64,000 bases of DNA. Source: UBA8296 sp031581145. GTDB lineage: Bacteria > Bacteroidota > Rhodothermia > Balneolales > Balneolaceae. The position numbers and the translations under genes are program-made. Positions 16,855 to 25,484 of this stretch are shown one piece after another; positions within the stretch are counted from its first letter, which is position 1, and the number at the start of each line of letters is the position of its first letter. The stretch lies in assembly GCA_031581145.1 (NCBI GenBank), contig JAVLBP010000001.1:1-64000 (forward strand), read 5' to 3'. Below the pieces are notes generated by a model. The model made no database searches, had not been told where the DNA came from, and saw nothing but the letters and a program-made list of their open reading frames with translations.

Positions 16855-17020
16855 TTTAGGTTCCCGCAAGGGATTCAAAGGGAAGACCAGTGAAAGTCTG
16901 GCGCTATCCCCGTAGCTGTAAGCTTCATGATGGTTTTATCGAGTATACCACTGAGCAATGGGTCTAACCCTAAGGCTTGGGAAGGTGATAAAATCGAAGC
17001 AAGCCAGAAGACCTGCCTAG
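16855..17020 (+). promoter_or_regulatory. Cobalamin riboswitch
   Basis: Conserved aptamer pieces appear in the right order: GGGAAGACCAGTGAAAGTCTGG (from 16880), a CCCCGTAGCTGTAAG segment, ACCACTGAGCAATGGGT, then TTGGGAAGGTGATAAAATCG and the highly conserved AGCCAGAAGACCTGCC ending at 17016. It sits about 50 bp before the btuB start, the usual arrangement in which bound adenosylcobalamin or related cobamide lowers expression of the uptake receptor. The mechanism (transcription stop or start-site masking) is not resolved; no U-tract terminator is obvious between aptamer and ATG. Confidence 0.92.
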
Positions 17021-17071
17021 AGTGTATCCTTGAATACGTTTTCGGGTGAAAGACGTCTCAATCTTCCAATC

Positions 17072-19075
17072 ATGAAAACCCAATCATTCCTTGGGGCTGT
17101 AATGCTGTATAGCTTCAGCCTACTCAGCCCACTATGGGCACAAACCAATGAGGTCGCCCAAACCAACGCTGCCCCTGACTCCATTGCCCCTGACTCCATT
17201 GCACTCTCAGATACCACCGTCACCATGACTGACGGGGTGACGGTGACCGCATCACGATTCCCATTAAAACTCTCACAAACGGGCAAAGTTGTCTCCGTTT
17301 TGGATCGTAAATGGGTGGAGGCGAATAAGGCTCGACCTCTAAGCGTACTCCTACAACAACTCCCAGGGATTTACTCAACGGGAGGGCGTCAAAGCCAAGG
17401 ATCGACACAGGAGGTGTTCCTTAGAGGAGCAGATCAAGGTGATCTTCTGATTATGGTGGACGGCGTCCCTGTAAGTGATGCCTCCCAAATAGATCAGCGT
17501 TACGATCTGCAGTATATCGATCCGCAGTCTATTGACCGAATTGAAATCTTAAAGGGAGCACAAAGCACATTATGGGGGAGTCAAGCGGTGGCTGGCGTGA
17601 TCCATATCCTGACAAAACAAAATGTGGATGCTCCACTTGAAGGGTCGTTGACTGCTGGGGTCGCCACACACAACCATCAGTCGCTTGGTGGATCATTTGG
17701 ATTTCGCAATCAAACATGGTCTGTGCGAGTCTCAGCCCAGGTTGAAGAGACGGAAGGATTTAACGCAGCAGATGTGGTTGAGGTGACAGGTGATGAGACA
17801 CGGGAAGGCTTTTCTTCGGCCTCGGGTCGTTGGTCGATAACCCGGCAACTAACTGATAAGTCCAGGCTTTCGTATCGTGGCACCATTCAAGGATATCAGA
17901 CGGATTTGGACGCTGGCGCAGGGCTTGATGATCGAGATTATACCGCCGATCAACACCATCAAATGCATGCTCTATCATGGAGAAGTGTAACAGAGCGCTC
18001 CACGTTTCAGATTACGCAACAAGTTCTGACAACGGAGCGTGTGTTTTTGAATGACAGTACACATAAAACTGGTTTTACGGATTGGTCAAAGGGAGATTAT
18101 GCATCCAAGGAGGCCTTTACCGATGCGTATTGGACAGCGCAATGGACGCCTACACTAACCTCTGTGGTAGGTGCACAAGCAAGGTGGAATGCCACACGCC
18201 AAGATTTTGAAAGTATTGGCTCATTTGGACCGTTTGAGAGTCAACCCTTGACAGAGTCAAAAGCCAATACGACCACTCTGGCTGGATTTGGATCAGTCCT
18301 CTGGCAACCACTACGACGATTGTCTATAGAGTTTGGTGGTAGAGTGACGTCTCACTCATCATTTGGAGAGCATGTGACCTACTCCGTCAATCCATTGTGG
18401 AGAGTAACCCCAAACATGGATCTATTCTTGAATGTAAGTAGCGGTTTTCGTGCCCCTTCACTCTATCAATTATACAGTGAATACGGCACGCGTTCTCTTC
18501 AGCCCGAAACGAGTCTCAATACAGAATTAGGTGTATCAATTCAATCTCAAGAGCAGAGTTTTATGGCTCGATTGGTGGCCTATCAGCGAGAGTTAGACGA
18601 TGCGATTGTTTTCATCACGGACCAGAATTTTGTGTCGTCTTATCAAAATGTGGGCAGCGAGTTTAATCGAGGCATAGAGTTGGAAGTTGAGTCAGCGTTA
18701 GGGCAATCTTTCGATCTTGCAGCTCACCTGTCATATCAGGAAGGGCATCAGCAACAAGATGGGGAAAAGACAAATACCGCCATTCGCCGTCCAAATGTGA
18801 TGGGAGGAATGCGTGCATTGTGGCGACCGTCTTCAACATGGAGCCTATCATCCACCGTCCAATACATCGGCTCGCGAGCCAAGGGTGAATTTGATCCTGG
18901 GCCAGAGATGATGGATGAGGCTTGGTTACTAGGAATTCAAAGCCAATGGGTACTATTTGACCGAATACGTGTGTCTGGGTCAGTTTTGAACGCGCTCGAT
19001 GTTGACTACACAGAAGTGCCCGGGTACAATACCGCAGGGCGAACAGTCCATATTGATGTGACGTACAACTTTTGA
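17072..19075 (+). CDS. btuB: TonB-dependent cobalamin receptor, BtuB-like
   Basis: 667 residues from the ATG at 17072 (a TTG at 17030 would start inside the leader). Signal peptide MKTQSFLGAVMLYSFSLLSPLWAQ, then a short repeat-rich linker, a TonB-box-like VTVTASRFP, and a plug domain with VFLRGADQGDLLIMVDGVPV and DRIEILKGAQSTLWGSQAVAGVI. The rest is a 22-strand-type barrel with RAPSLYQLYSEYG and ends in aromatic VTYNF, as outer-membrane proteins do. The riboswitch in front makes cobalamin or a cobamide the probable ligand. No btuFCD transporter lies in the window. Confidence 0.93.
   Translation: MKTQSFLGAVMLYSFSLLSPLWAQTNEVAQTNAAPDSIAPDSIALSDTTVTMTDGVTVTASRFPLKLSQTGKVVSVLDRKWVEANKARPLSVLLQQLPGIYSTGGRQSQGSTQEVFLRGADQGDLLIMVDGVPVSDASQIDQRYDLQYIDPQSIDRIEILKGAQSTLWGSQAVAGVIHILTKQNVDAPLEGSLTAGVATHNHQSLGGSFGFRNQTWSVRVSAQVEETEGFNAADVVEVTGDETREGFSSASGRWSITRQLTDKSRLSYRGTIQGYQTDLDAGAGLDDRDYTADQHHQMHALSWRSVTERSTFQITQQVLTTERVFLNDSTHKTGFTDWSKGDYASKEAFTDAYWTAQWTPTLTSVVGAQARWNATRQDFESIGSFGPFESQPLTESKANTTTLAGFGSVLWQPLRRLSIEFGGRVTSHSSFGEHVTYSVNPLWRVTPNMDLFLNVSSGFRAPSLYQLYSEYGTRSLQPETSLNTELGVSIQSQEQSFMARLVAYQRELDDAIVFITDQNFVSSYQNVGSEFNRGIELEVESALGQSFDLAAHLSYQEGHQQQDGEKTNTAIRRPNVMGGMRALWRPSSTWSLSSTVQYIGSRAKGEFDPGPEMMDEAWLLGIQSQWVLFDRIRVSGSVLNALDVDYTEVPGYNTAGRTVHIDVTYNF
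17171..17200 (+). repeat. 15-bp tandem duplication in btuB linker
   Basis: GCCCCTGACTCCATT is repeated perfectly at 17171-17185 and 17186-17200, giving APDSIAPDSIA just after the signal peptide. An AQTN motif is also duplicated just before it. Confidence 0.85.
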
Positions 19076-19077
19076 GT

Positions 19078-19117
19078 GTGGATAAAATGGCCAATTTGTG
19101 GATAAAACGGGGAGTTT
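19078..19117 (+). repeat. 20-bp imperfect tandem duplication after btuB
   Basis: GTGGATAAAATGGCCAATTT (19078-19097) is followed by GTGGATAAAACGGGGAGTTT (19098-19117), 16 of 20 identical. A further loose duplication, TTGTTCAACTTA/TTGTCCAACTTA, lies near 19178-19203. Confidence 0.6.
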
Positions 19118-19213
19118 TACCTTGCTCAACTCCAAAGGCCTAAACTATATTGGCTATAGCATTAAGATCATTTCTTGTTCAACTTATTTTGTCCAACTTA
19201 CTGACACTACCAG

Positions 19214-19246
19214 ACCCATTAGGCTGAACACCTAATGGGTTTTTTT
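19214..19246 (+). terminator. Rho-independent terminator of btuB
   Basis: ACCCATTAGG (19214-19223), a 7-nt loop, CCTAATGGGT (19231-19240) and six T residues. A perfect 10-bp stem with a U tract on the plus strand. The stem overlaps the last codons of the convergent blh gene, whose stop is at 19232-19234. Confidence 0.9.
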
Positions 19247-20197
19247 ATGCCCAACGTTCTGTATAAGACTATGAGCAACAACCATATGGGGAAGTGTTAG
19301 TACAGAGATTAAGACAAAGGTGAGCATGACCAACCGATTGCCCAGTTCCATCGCCTGAGCGATCCAAAGCAAACCAGCAAGCCCTGCAAAGGAGATTAAC
19401 GTAAAGGGGAGCGCACGATAGGCAAAGCCTGCTAATGTTAAGGGTTGCCCTTTTTCTCCAAAATAGGTGCGAATTTCATCGATATGACCCATACTATGCC
19501 AAAATGCAAAGTAGATGGCAAAACTAAGCAAAGGTCGAGCTGTGACAAACAAGGCGATCAATACAACGCTATCTAACAAGAATTGTCCCCTTTGTGAGCC
19601 TGTTTGGAACCCGATGATCGAAAATAGTGGCATAAACAAGGCAAACTGCCCAAGTGAGCCCCAAAAAATGAGCCTGTGTTGGGTATTCATCCACTGGAAA
19701 AGAGTCGACTCTTGAGGTAACGCCTCCCCAACAATAGACAGGGCAACATCAGCGTGAGCCGAGAGAATGAGTCCAATAATGGCGACTCCCCTAGAAATCG
19801 TTGCAGCAATCACCCAACCAAGATTTGGCTCATCAAGCTCAAAACGGTGAAAAAATCCTTCAATATCAGATTGGCCAAAGTGCAGTACTGAGATCACCAT
19901 AAAAAGGATAAATCCAGCCGCGGGGGAAAAAAACCAAAGCACCGATAGAGCGACCATTAAAAAAAGATACCACCCATAGAAACGGATGTGATCCCAAATA
20001 GAACTCCCTTGTTCATAAACTTTGGCTGCAATTAAATGATCAATGGCCCCATGAGGGATACCTACCAACGCAATGGCAGTGGCAACAATCACAAGCTCCA
20101 TTTGTTGCAGCAACTCAGGGATCCACAGACTCATCGCAATAATGACGAACGCGATAGCCATTGTAAGAATATTTTGAGTAGAGGATCGATGTCTCAT
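19232..20197 (-). CDS. blh: Beta-carotene 15,15'-dioxygenase, Brp/Blh family
   Basis: 321-residue integral membrane enzyme that cleaves beta-carotene into two retinal molecules. Conserved histidines of the family are visible: GIPHGAIDH (His49, His54), VLHFGQSD (His106) and AFWHSMGHIDE (about 231-240). Multiple hydrophobic helices run through the protein. It is the third gene of the minus-strand set rhodopsin, lycopene cyclase, blh, so the chromophore is made by the same locus as its opsin. The stop codon lies inside the btuB terminator stem. Confidence 0.93.
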   Translation of the reverse strand: MRHRSSTQNILTMAIAFVIIAMSLWIPELLQQMELVIVATAIALVGIPHGAIDHLIAAKVYEQGSSIWDHIRFYGWYLFLMVALSVLWFFSPAAGFILFMVISVLHFGQSDIEGFFHRFELDEPNLGWVIAATISRGVAIIGLILSAHADVALSIVGEALPQESTLFQWMNTQHRLIFWGSLGQFALFMPLFSIIGFQTGSQRGQFLLDSVVLIALFVTARPLLSFAIYFAFWHSMGHIDEIRTYFGEKGQPLTLAGFAYRALPFTLISFAGLAGLLWIAQAMELGNRLVMLTFVLISVLTLPHMVVAHSLIQNVGHKKTH

Positions 20198-20278
20198 AGA
20201 ATTTGAATGGATTCGATTATTGGGTAAATGACGTTGAGGGTGACGAATATGGGCAATCTATAGAGCGTAACCCAAATA

Positions 20279-21502
20279 TCAGGAACCACCTTGTAAAATT
20301 TTCATTGGATGTCGTGCCATGGATCGGAAAAATGGACCGTATGGAAGTCTAGAAAAGATCCATAATTCTTGACCTAAATGACTTGATTCATCGAGAAAGC
20401 GCAAGATATCATGGATAGAATTACGTCGAAATAATGTATCAAAAATGGGAAGGCCTTTTGAAGACTCATGATCTAAAATGGATAATAGCATGAGATCATA
20501 GATCCTAAACCGTGTGGGGGATTGACCCGCAGGTTTAGGCGACGTGCGGGCGACCAATTGTGTTATGACCTGATCGACTTGGGTTTGTATTCTTGAAAAA
20601 GTGTAGCCTGTCGATGGCTTTGTATGCCCAGCCCATTGCCCCATACATAGGGTTCGATCGTTAAGTTTTGAGGCATAATGAGTCGTTTCCATAGGAATAT
20701 TACCCGATTCTTTGCGAGTTATCGTGTACTGCCCTTTGGATAGATCGTACTCATTCTGAATGTAGGTGGCGATGGATTGTTCGTAAAAGGATTCATCCAT
20801 TCGTGTTTTCGAAAAAAGGGTGCACTCTATAAGTGTCGTTGTAGGACTAAACGGAAGGGTATACATAAAGGTGAGTCCATTCCCCTGGGGTGTATCAAAA
20901 TCCATAAGGACGGCTGCTGAGGGATCAAACACAGGGTCTTTGGTCTTGATTTCCCAACCCGTAAAGTGTTGTACCAACGCGATGTCAGAGGTTTTTTTTC
21001 TGTTTTCGTTTTGGTTGAGTTCGTTCTGGTTGTGATTATTTGGATCGACAACCTTCTTAGCTATCACCGATTGAAAACACCATGGCGCGCTGTACACTCC
21101 ACGTGACGTGTTAACCACAGCCTGTTGTCCTTCTTGATCGAACGACTCAATAGTGGCTTCAAGGAGGGTGATGTTTGAAGCCTCATGTGCTTGTTTTAGG
21201 ATGGTTTTTGAGAACGTTTCGCTGCGCAGACAGTGGTATGTGTAGGGTGCTATCTCTTCTTGCTTTTGAACAGATGGTGAGCCTATACGAAGCGATGTCC
21301 AAGAGTGCTCCAACATGGATCCATACCCATAGGGATCCTGTTCTTTAGACCAAAAACACCATGTTTTTTCTGTGTTGGGCTTGAGTGATTGATCAATCAC
21401 CAAGATCGAAGAGGAGGCAAAAAAGGGATGATTCATCATTCTGTGAAGAAGGCTGAGGCCAGATGCCCCAGCGCCTGCAATGATGAAGTCCACGTGTTTC
21501 AT
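20279..21502 (-). CDS. crtY: Lycopene cyclase, CrtY type
   Basis: About 407 residues from the ATG at 21502 (MKHVDFIIAGAGASG); an ATG at 21583 adds 27 hydrophobic residues and starts only 9 bp after the rhodopsin stop. N-terminal dinucleotide-binding motif GAGASGLSLL, then KTWCFWS, and VLMDFDTPQGNGLTFMYTLPF with LIECTLFS, all typical of flavin-dependent lycopene cyclases. It makes the beta rings of beta-carotene from lycopene. An Asn/Gln-rich low-complexity stretch (NNHNQNELNQNENRKK) interrupts the middle. Placed between the opsin and blh, it feeds retinal formation. Confidence 0.9.
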   Translation of the reverse strand: MKHVDFIIAGAGASGLSLLHRMMNHPFFASSSILVIDQSLKPNTEKTWCFWSKEQDPYGYGSMLEHSWTSLRIGSPSVQKQEEIAPYTYHCLRSETFSKTILKQAHEASNITLLEATIESFDQEGQQAVVNTSRGVYSAPWCFQSVIAKKVVDPNNHNQNELNQNENRKKTSDIALVQHFTGWEIKTKDPVFDPSAAVLMDFDTPQGNGLTFMYTLPFSPTTTLIECTLFSKTRMDESFYEQSIATYIQNEYDLSKGQYTITRKESGNIPMETTHYASKLNDRTLCMGQWAGHTKPSTGYTFSRIQTQVDQVITQLVARTSPKPAGQSPTRFRIYDLMLLSILDHESSKGLPIFDTLFRRNSIHDILRFLDESSHLGQELWIFSRLPYGPFFRSMARHPMKILQGGS

Positions 21503-21592
21503 GGGGGGTAAAATGCGAAGAAACCCAACAAAAGGGTATAAAAAAAGCACCACCCGTTGCCAGATGATGCTTTTTAAGATCAATGATCGTGT

Positions 21593-22369
21593 TTAGGCTT
21601 CAGCAAGCTTAAATCCAGCTGCTTCGGACTTCGCACGAGCAATCGCATAAATCATGACTCCGTAACCAGCTTTTGCTAGAACGTCAGCCAATGCATATCC
21701 AACCTGGATTGCAACAAGAGTATTACCTTGTTCAATGCCGAAGAATGGTAGACAGTATACGATTGGGTAGAAACCCCACGTACCGATCAACAGAAGACGG
21801 ATGTTGCGGAAAAGTACGCGAACATTGTCTGGTTGATCTTCCATCGCTTTTCCTAATTCTCCCCAAAGGACAAAAAGAATGTAAACAAATGGAATGGTAG
21901 AAAGTGTACCCCATAGTCCGTAGGCACCAAATAGTGCACGATCACTAAATGGCATGATTTCACCTGGATAGCCAAGAGCAATCATGAGTGCGGATGCGAT
22001 TACTAATTTTGGTAGAAGTGAAGCATTCTTTTCTTTTGAAAGACCCAATACAAGGACAAGCTCTACTAACAGGAGTGGCACAGTCAGCAGCCAGTCGACG
22101 TAGCGATATGCGTCATTGAAACCAGCCGTGTCAAACATTCCTGTTGCTGCATCGTAGGAAGCTTCAAAACTACCAAAAATTCTGAAGTAGTGATAACCAG
22201 CAATACCTACAACGAGTCCAGATACAATCAATGAAATACGATACTTCGGAGCAACCTGTTGTTGTCCCATCCAAAAAAACACAAACGCAGCAAGCATTGA
22301 TGCAATTGTGAACGAGAACATGTTATACACAAACGAGTACTGCGAAGGGTCAAGGGAGATTAAATCCAT
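21593..22369 (-). CDS. Type 1 rhodopsin, outward proton pump with xanthorhodopsin-like features
   Basis: 258 residues, seven membrane helices. Helix C has RYVDWLLTVPLLLVE: acceptor Asp92, Thr96 and donor Glu103, the D-T-E pattern of proton pumps. Leu100 occupies the spectral tuning position that gives green absorption in proteorhodopsins. His60 matches the acceptor-pairing histidine. The retinal Lys233 follows Asp229 in ALADVLAK. In helix E, WGTLSTIPFVYIL aligns with bacteriorhodopsin WWAISTAAMLYIL, so Gly154 replaces the bulky Trp138, as in xanthorhodopsin, where this opening holds a carotenoid antenna. The following crtY and blh genes supply the chromophore. Confidence 0.96.
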   Translation of the reverse strand: MDLISLDPSQYSFVYNMFSFTIASMLAAFVFFWMGQQQVAPKYRISLIVSGLVVGIAGYHYFRIFGSFEASYDAATGMFDTAGFNDAYRYVDWLLTVPLLLVELVLVLGLSKEKNASLLPKLVIASALMIALGYPGEIMPFSDRALFGAYGLWGTLSTIPFVYILFVLWGELGKAMEDQPDNVRVLFRNIRLLLIGTWGFYPIVYCLPFFGIEQGNTLVAIQVGYALADVLAKAGYGVMIYAIARAKSEAAGFKLAEA

Positions 22370-22397
22370 GATACCTAGTGTTTAAGTTAGCATTTAC

Positions 22398-22412
22398 AGC
22401 GGTTTGGCCGCT
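22398..22412 (-). promoter_or_regulatory. Small inverted repeat upstream of rhodopsin
   Basis: On the minus strand AGCGG-CCAAA-CCGCT forms a 5-bp GC-rich inverted repeat whose near end is 29 bp from the rhodopsin start. It may be an operator or a leader hairpin; no regulator can be named. Confidence 0.35.
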
Positions 22413-22487
22413 TTAACATGTAAGAGAAACCGTTTGTCACTCCATGCCGTTCCAATATTATCAAAATTTTTAAAATAATTTTATCCT

Positions 22488-23522
22488 TTAGGCGTTACCC
22501 GAAGTTTCTAACTCAAAATATCGTCTCTTTCCACGCACAAAGTAAGCTAAAATGATACTTTTGGGCCAAACAGTGTGTGGGTTATGGGCGTTGGTTCTCT
22601 GAAAAGCCTCCTTCGATCGTTTTCTCATAAGGGCCCTTTTGTTAGAGTAAATGTATCCATGTGCCCTAAGAATTGCATTTATATGACGCCACTTGCCCTT
22701 CAACGCTAATGGTATGGCCGATATTCCATCCAAAATGAGTCGCACAAAAAGTGTCGAGGCGAATCCTGCTTTAGGAAGGTTGCGAATCAACATCACCAGA
22801 TTGTTCCGATAATTGTAATAGGTTTTTCGTGGGTTCATAGGCTCCAGTGACCCGCCTCCGAGATGATAAATAACGCTCGAAGGTTCTACCCATACCATAT
22901 ACCCTCGATTTTGTGCCCTCCAGCACAAGTCAATTTCCTCCATATGAAATTCAAAGTCCTCATCAAATCCTTGAAGCTCGCCAAACATCTCAGTTCGTAT
23001 CGCAAGAGCCGCTCCTGAAGCCCAAAAAATGGCTCTAGCGTCATCATATTGCCCTTGATCTTTCTCTAACGCATCAAATAAGCGGCCCCTACAAAACGGA
23101 TAGCCATATTTATCGATATATCCACCTGAGCCTCCGGCATATTCAAACGACGCTCGATCATGAATGGCACGTAATTTTGGTTGAGCAATCGCGATGTCTG
23201 GATTTTCAAACGATGGGGCAAGCTTGTCTAGCCAGTCAGCAGAAACCTCAACATCGTTGTTTAAAAATAGTAGAAACGCCCCTTCAGCATGCGTAGCAGC
23301 ACGATTATTGCCCCCGCAATAGCCATAATTATCATCGAGGATAACGTGTCGAGCCCCAGGTGCATGTTCACGTAACCAGGAAGCTGTATCATCCGTAGAG
23401 GCATTATCTGCCACAATGCACTCGTCTTGTGGTCCTAGGGAGGCCATGACACTGGGTAAGTACTCCTGGAGATAATGGCGACCATTCCAGGTGAGCACAA
23501 TGACCGAAAATCTTTTTTTCAA
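22488..23522 (-). CDS. Glycosyltransferase family 2
   Basis: 344 residues with a GT-A fold: FSVIVLTWNGRHYLQEYLPSV at the N-terminus, VADNASTDDT, LFLNNDVEVSADWLD (the DxD-like site, near residues 89-95) and EEIDLCWRAQNRG. It is close to rhamnosyl- or galactofuranosyl-type transferases that extend surface polysaccharides. No other polysaccharide genes adjoin it. It is 118 bp upstream of the rhodopsin gene on the same strand, but the gap and the hairpin there suggest a separate transcript. Confidence 0.88.
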   Translation of the reverse strand: MKKRFSVIVLTWNGRHYLQEYLPSVMASLGPQDECIVADNASTDDTASWLREHAPGARHVILDDNYGYCGGNNRAATHAEGAFLLFLNNDVEVSADWLDKLAPSFENPDIAIAQPKLRAIHDRASFEYAGGSGGYIDKYGYPFCRGRLFDALEKDQGQYDDARAIFWASGAALAIRTEMFGELQGFDEDFEFHMEEIDLCWRAQNRGYMVWVEPSSVIYHLGGGSLEPMNPRKTYYNYRNNLVMLIRNLPKAGFASTLFVRLILDGISAIPLALKGKWRHINAILRAHGYIYSNKRALMRKRSKEAFQRTNAHNPHTVWPKSIILAYFVRGKRRYFELETSGNA

Positions 23523-23579
23523 GACGATGGAAGTTTGCTATTCTTTGCCTGATAAGATAATGCATTCCCATCCAGAAAC

Positions 23580-24083
23580 ATGAAGATTGGTTGTATCTCA
23601 GACACACACGGAGTGTTGCCAGCCGAGGTTTTTGATCACTTCAAGGAGGTTGATGAGATTTGGCATGCGGGTGATTTTGGTACGATTGACGTAGTGGATC
23701 AGCTTCAGCTCATCGCCCCAGTGGTGGGCGTTTATGGTAATGTCGACGGATATGATATCCGTGCTGAATACCCTGAGCACATGCGCTTCACCCGTGAAGG
23801 TATGGATATTTGGATGACACACATAGGTGGGGTGCCAGGTAGGTACTCATTACCCATCAAAGAAAAAATGGAATCTGAACCACCAAATGTTTTTGTGTGT
23901 GGTCACTCCCATATGTTAAAGGTGGCGCGCGACCCGAAGCTTAACAATATGATTTATATCAATCCTGGGGCTGCTGGTATTCAAGGATTTCATCAAAAAA
24001 GAACTCTCATGAGATTTGAGTGCCACGATGGTCAACTCACAAACATGGAAGTCATTGACTTAGGCTTCACCACAAACCCCTAG
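23580..24083 (+). CDS. YfcE/MJ0936-type metallophosphoesterase
   Basis: 167-residue calcineurin-like phosphodiesterase. Metal ligands: Asp8 and His10 in CISDTHG, Asp32 in HAGDFG, Asn54 in YGNVDG, His81 in MTHIGG, and His109/His111 in CGHSHM. The family hydrolyses small phosphodiesters or nucleotides; the natural substrate is unknown. Divergent from the glycosyltransferase, 57 bp apart. It ends 34 bp before the namZ gene and is probably cotranscribed with it. Confidence 0.9.
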   Translation: MKIGCISDTHGVLPAEVFDHFKEVDEIWHAGDFGTIDVVDQLQLIAPVVGVYGNVDGYDIRAEYPEHMRFTREGMDIWMTHIGGVPGRYSLPIKEKMESEPPNVFVCGHSHMLKVARDPKLNNMIYINPGAAGIQGFHQKRTLMRFECHDGQLTNMEVIDLGFTTNP

Positions 24084-24117
24084 GCAGTACTCACAACTTC
24101 AACAAGATGCTAACTCA

Positions 24118-25371
24118 ATGACAAGCCACAACGATTGTAAAATGACTACGTGTCGATATTGGGCCTTTCTGCTGCTCATTGCTATGGTGCCATGCTTGGA
24201 TGGCAGAGCCCAAAATTCTAATGAACCCGAAATAACGGTTGCCGCCGAACGACCGGAGGCTTATCTGTCTCTTTTACGTGAAAAAAAGGTGGCTTTGGTG
24301 GCCAATCATACATCCCGCGCTTTTGATCAGCATCTTGTCGATTATCTTTTGGATCAAGGCATTTCGGTACAAAAAATTTTTGCACCCGAACACGGCTTTC
24401 GAGGCCAGGCATCTGCAGGTGAAAAAGTGGACGATGGGCGGGATGAGAAGACAGGACTACCTATAATTTCACTTTATGGGGACAATCGAAAGCCTTCTTC
24501 TGAGCAAATGATGGGAGTGGATGTTGTTGTCTTTGATATTCAAGATGTTGGGGTTCGTTTTTATACGTACATCAGCACGTTAACCCTCGTGATGGAAGCA
24601 GCAGCAGAGGCGGATGTTAAAGTGGTGGTATTTGACAGACCCAATCCCAATGGCTATTACGTAGATGGACCTATACTTGAAGAGGAGTTTAGCTCTTTTG
24701 TTGGATTGCATCCAGTGCCTATCGTTCATGGACTTACGGTCGCAGAGTATGCACTCATGGTGAACGGCGAAGGTTGGCTGATGGATGACCTTCAAGCCGA
24801 TCTACACGTGGTGAGGACTAAGGGCTACAGACACGATATGCATTATGACCTACCGGTGCCCCCATCCCCCAATCTACCCAATGCAGCATCGGTGACACTG
24901 TATCCATCGCTTGCACTTTTTGAGGGGACACCAGTAAGTATTGGCCGTGGCACCGAAATGCCTTTTCAGGTAGTGGGTGCTCCTTGGTTTCCAGACACCG
25001 ATTCGGCACTTCGTCCAAAAGAACGGTCAAGTGTCCAAACACTCATGTTTACCCCAGAAGATAAACTTGGTGCCAAGGACCCTAAGTTTGAGGGGCAGCG
25101 TTGCCAGGGATATGACTTGCGAGACTATTCCGAACTTACACTTAGGGGGTCGGGTGAGATAACCCTTCAATGGCTTATCATGGCTTATGACCTAGCACCA
25201 ACCCAACCGGAATTTTTTACACCGTTCTTTGATCTTTTGGTAGGCACAGATATGCTAAGAAAGCAAATCGTTGCCGGTACTCCCATGAATGTGATACAAT
25301 CAAGTTGGCAGGAAGATTTAGAACCGTACCTGAGAATGCGGGAAAAGTATTTACTATATCCTGATTTTTAG
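24118..25371 (+). CDS. Exo-beta-N-acetylmuramidase NamZ-like (DUF1343)
   Basis: 417 residues with an N-terminal signal (CRYWAFLLLIAMVPCLDGRAQ; ATG at 24142 is an alternative start). Core motifs KVALVANHTSRAF, IFAPEHGFRGQASAGEKV, LPIISLYGDNRKPS, DIQDVGVRFYTYISTL and FDRPNPNGYYVDGP match DUF1343, the family of the peptidoglycan-recycling exo-muramidase NamZ that removes terminal MurNAc from chains. Export fits action on wall fragments in the periplasm. An LD-carboxypeptidase gene at 48675 may belong to the same recycling pathway. Confidence 0.88.
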   Translation: MTSHNDCKMTTCRYWAFLLLIAMVPCLDGRAQNSNEPEITVAAERPEAYLSLLREKKVALVANHTSRAFDQHLVDYLLDQGISVQKIFAPEHGFRGQASAGEKVDDGRDEKTGLPIISLYGDNRKPSSEQMMGVDVVVFDIQDVGVRFYTYISTLTLVMEAAAEADVKVVVFDRPNPNGYYVDGPILEEEFSSFVGLHPVPIVHGLTVAEYALMVNGEGWLMDDLQADLHVVRTKGYRHDMHYDLPVPPSPNLPNAASVTLYPSLALFEGTPVSIGRGTEMPFQVVGAPWFPDTDSALRPKERSSVQTLMFTPEDKLGAKDPKFEGQRCQGYDLRDYSELTLRGSGEITLQWLIMAYDLAPTQPEFFTPFFDLLVGTDMLRKQIVAGTPMNVIQSSWQEDLEPYLRMREKYLLYPDF

Positions 25372-25468
25372 AGGATGTATGAGTTCACACACCCTCTCAT
25401 CTCTCTTTCATCATTACCAAATATTCTGGAGTCACATAAACAATCAATGCTGACGGTCCAGCGTATCG

Positions 25469-25484
25469 CTAATGTGTACATTAG
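25469..25484. other. Inverted repeat over the acsA stop codon
   Basis: CTAATGT-GT-ACATTAG, 7-bp arms with a 2-bp spacer, contains the acsA stop (25481-25483) between convergent genes. No T tract. Confidence 0.5.

Noticed and set aside
21593..22369. Sodium- or chloride-pumping rhodopsin
   Set aside because: Helix C has D-T-E, not N-D-Q or N-T-Q/T-S-A-type motifs.
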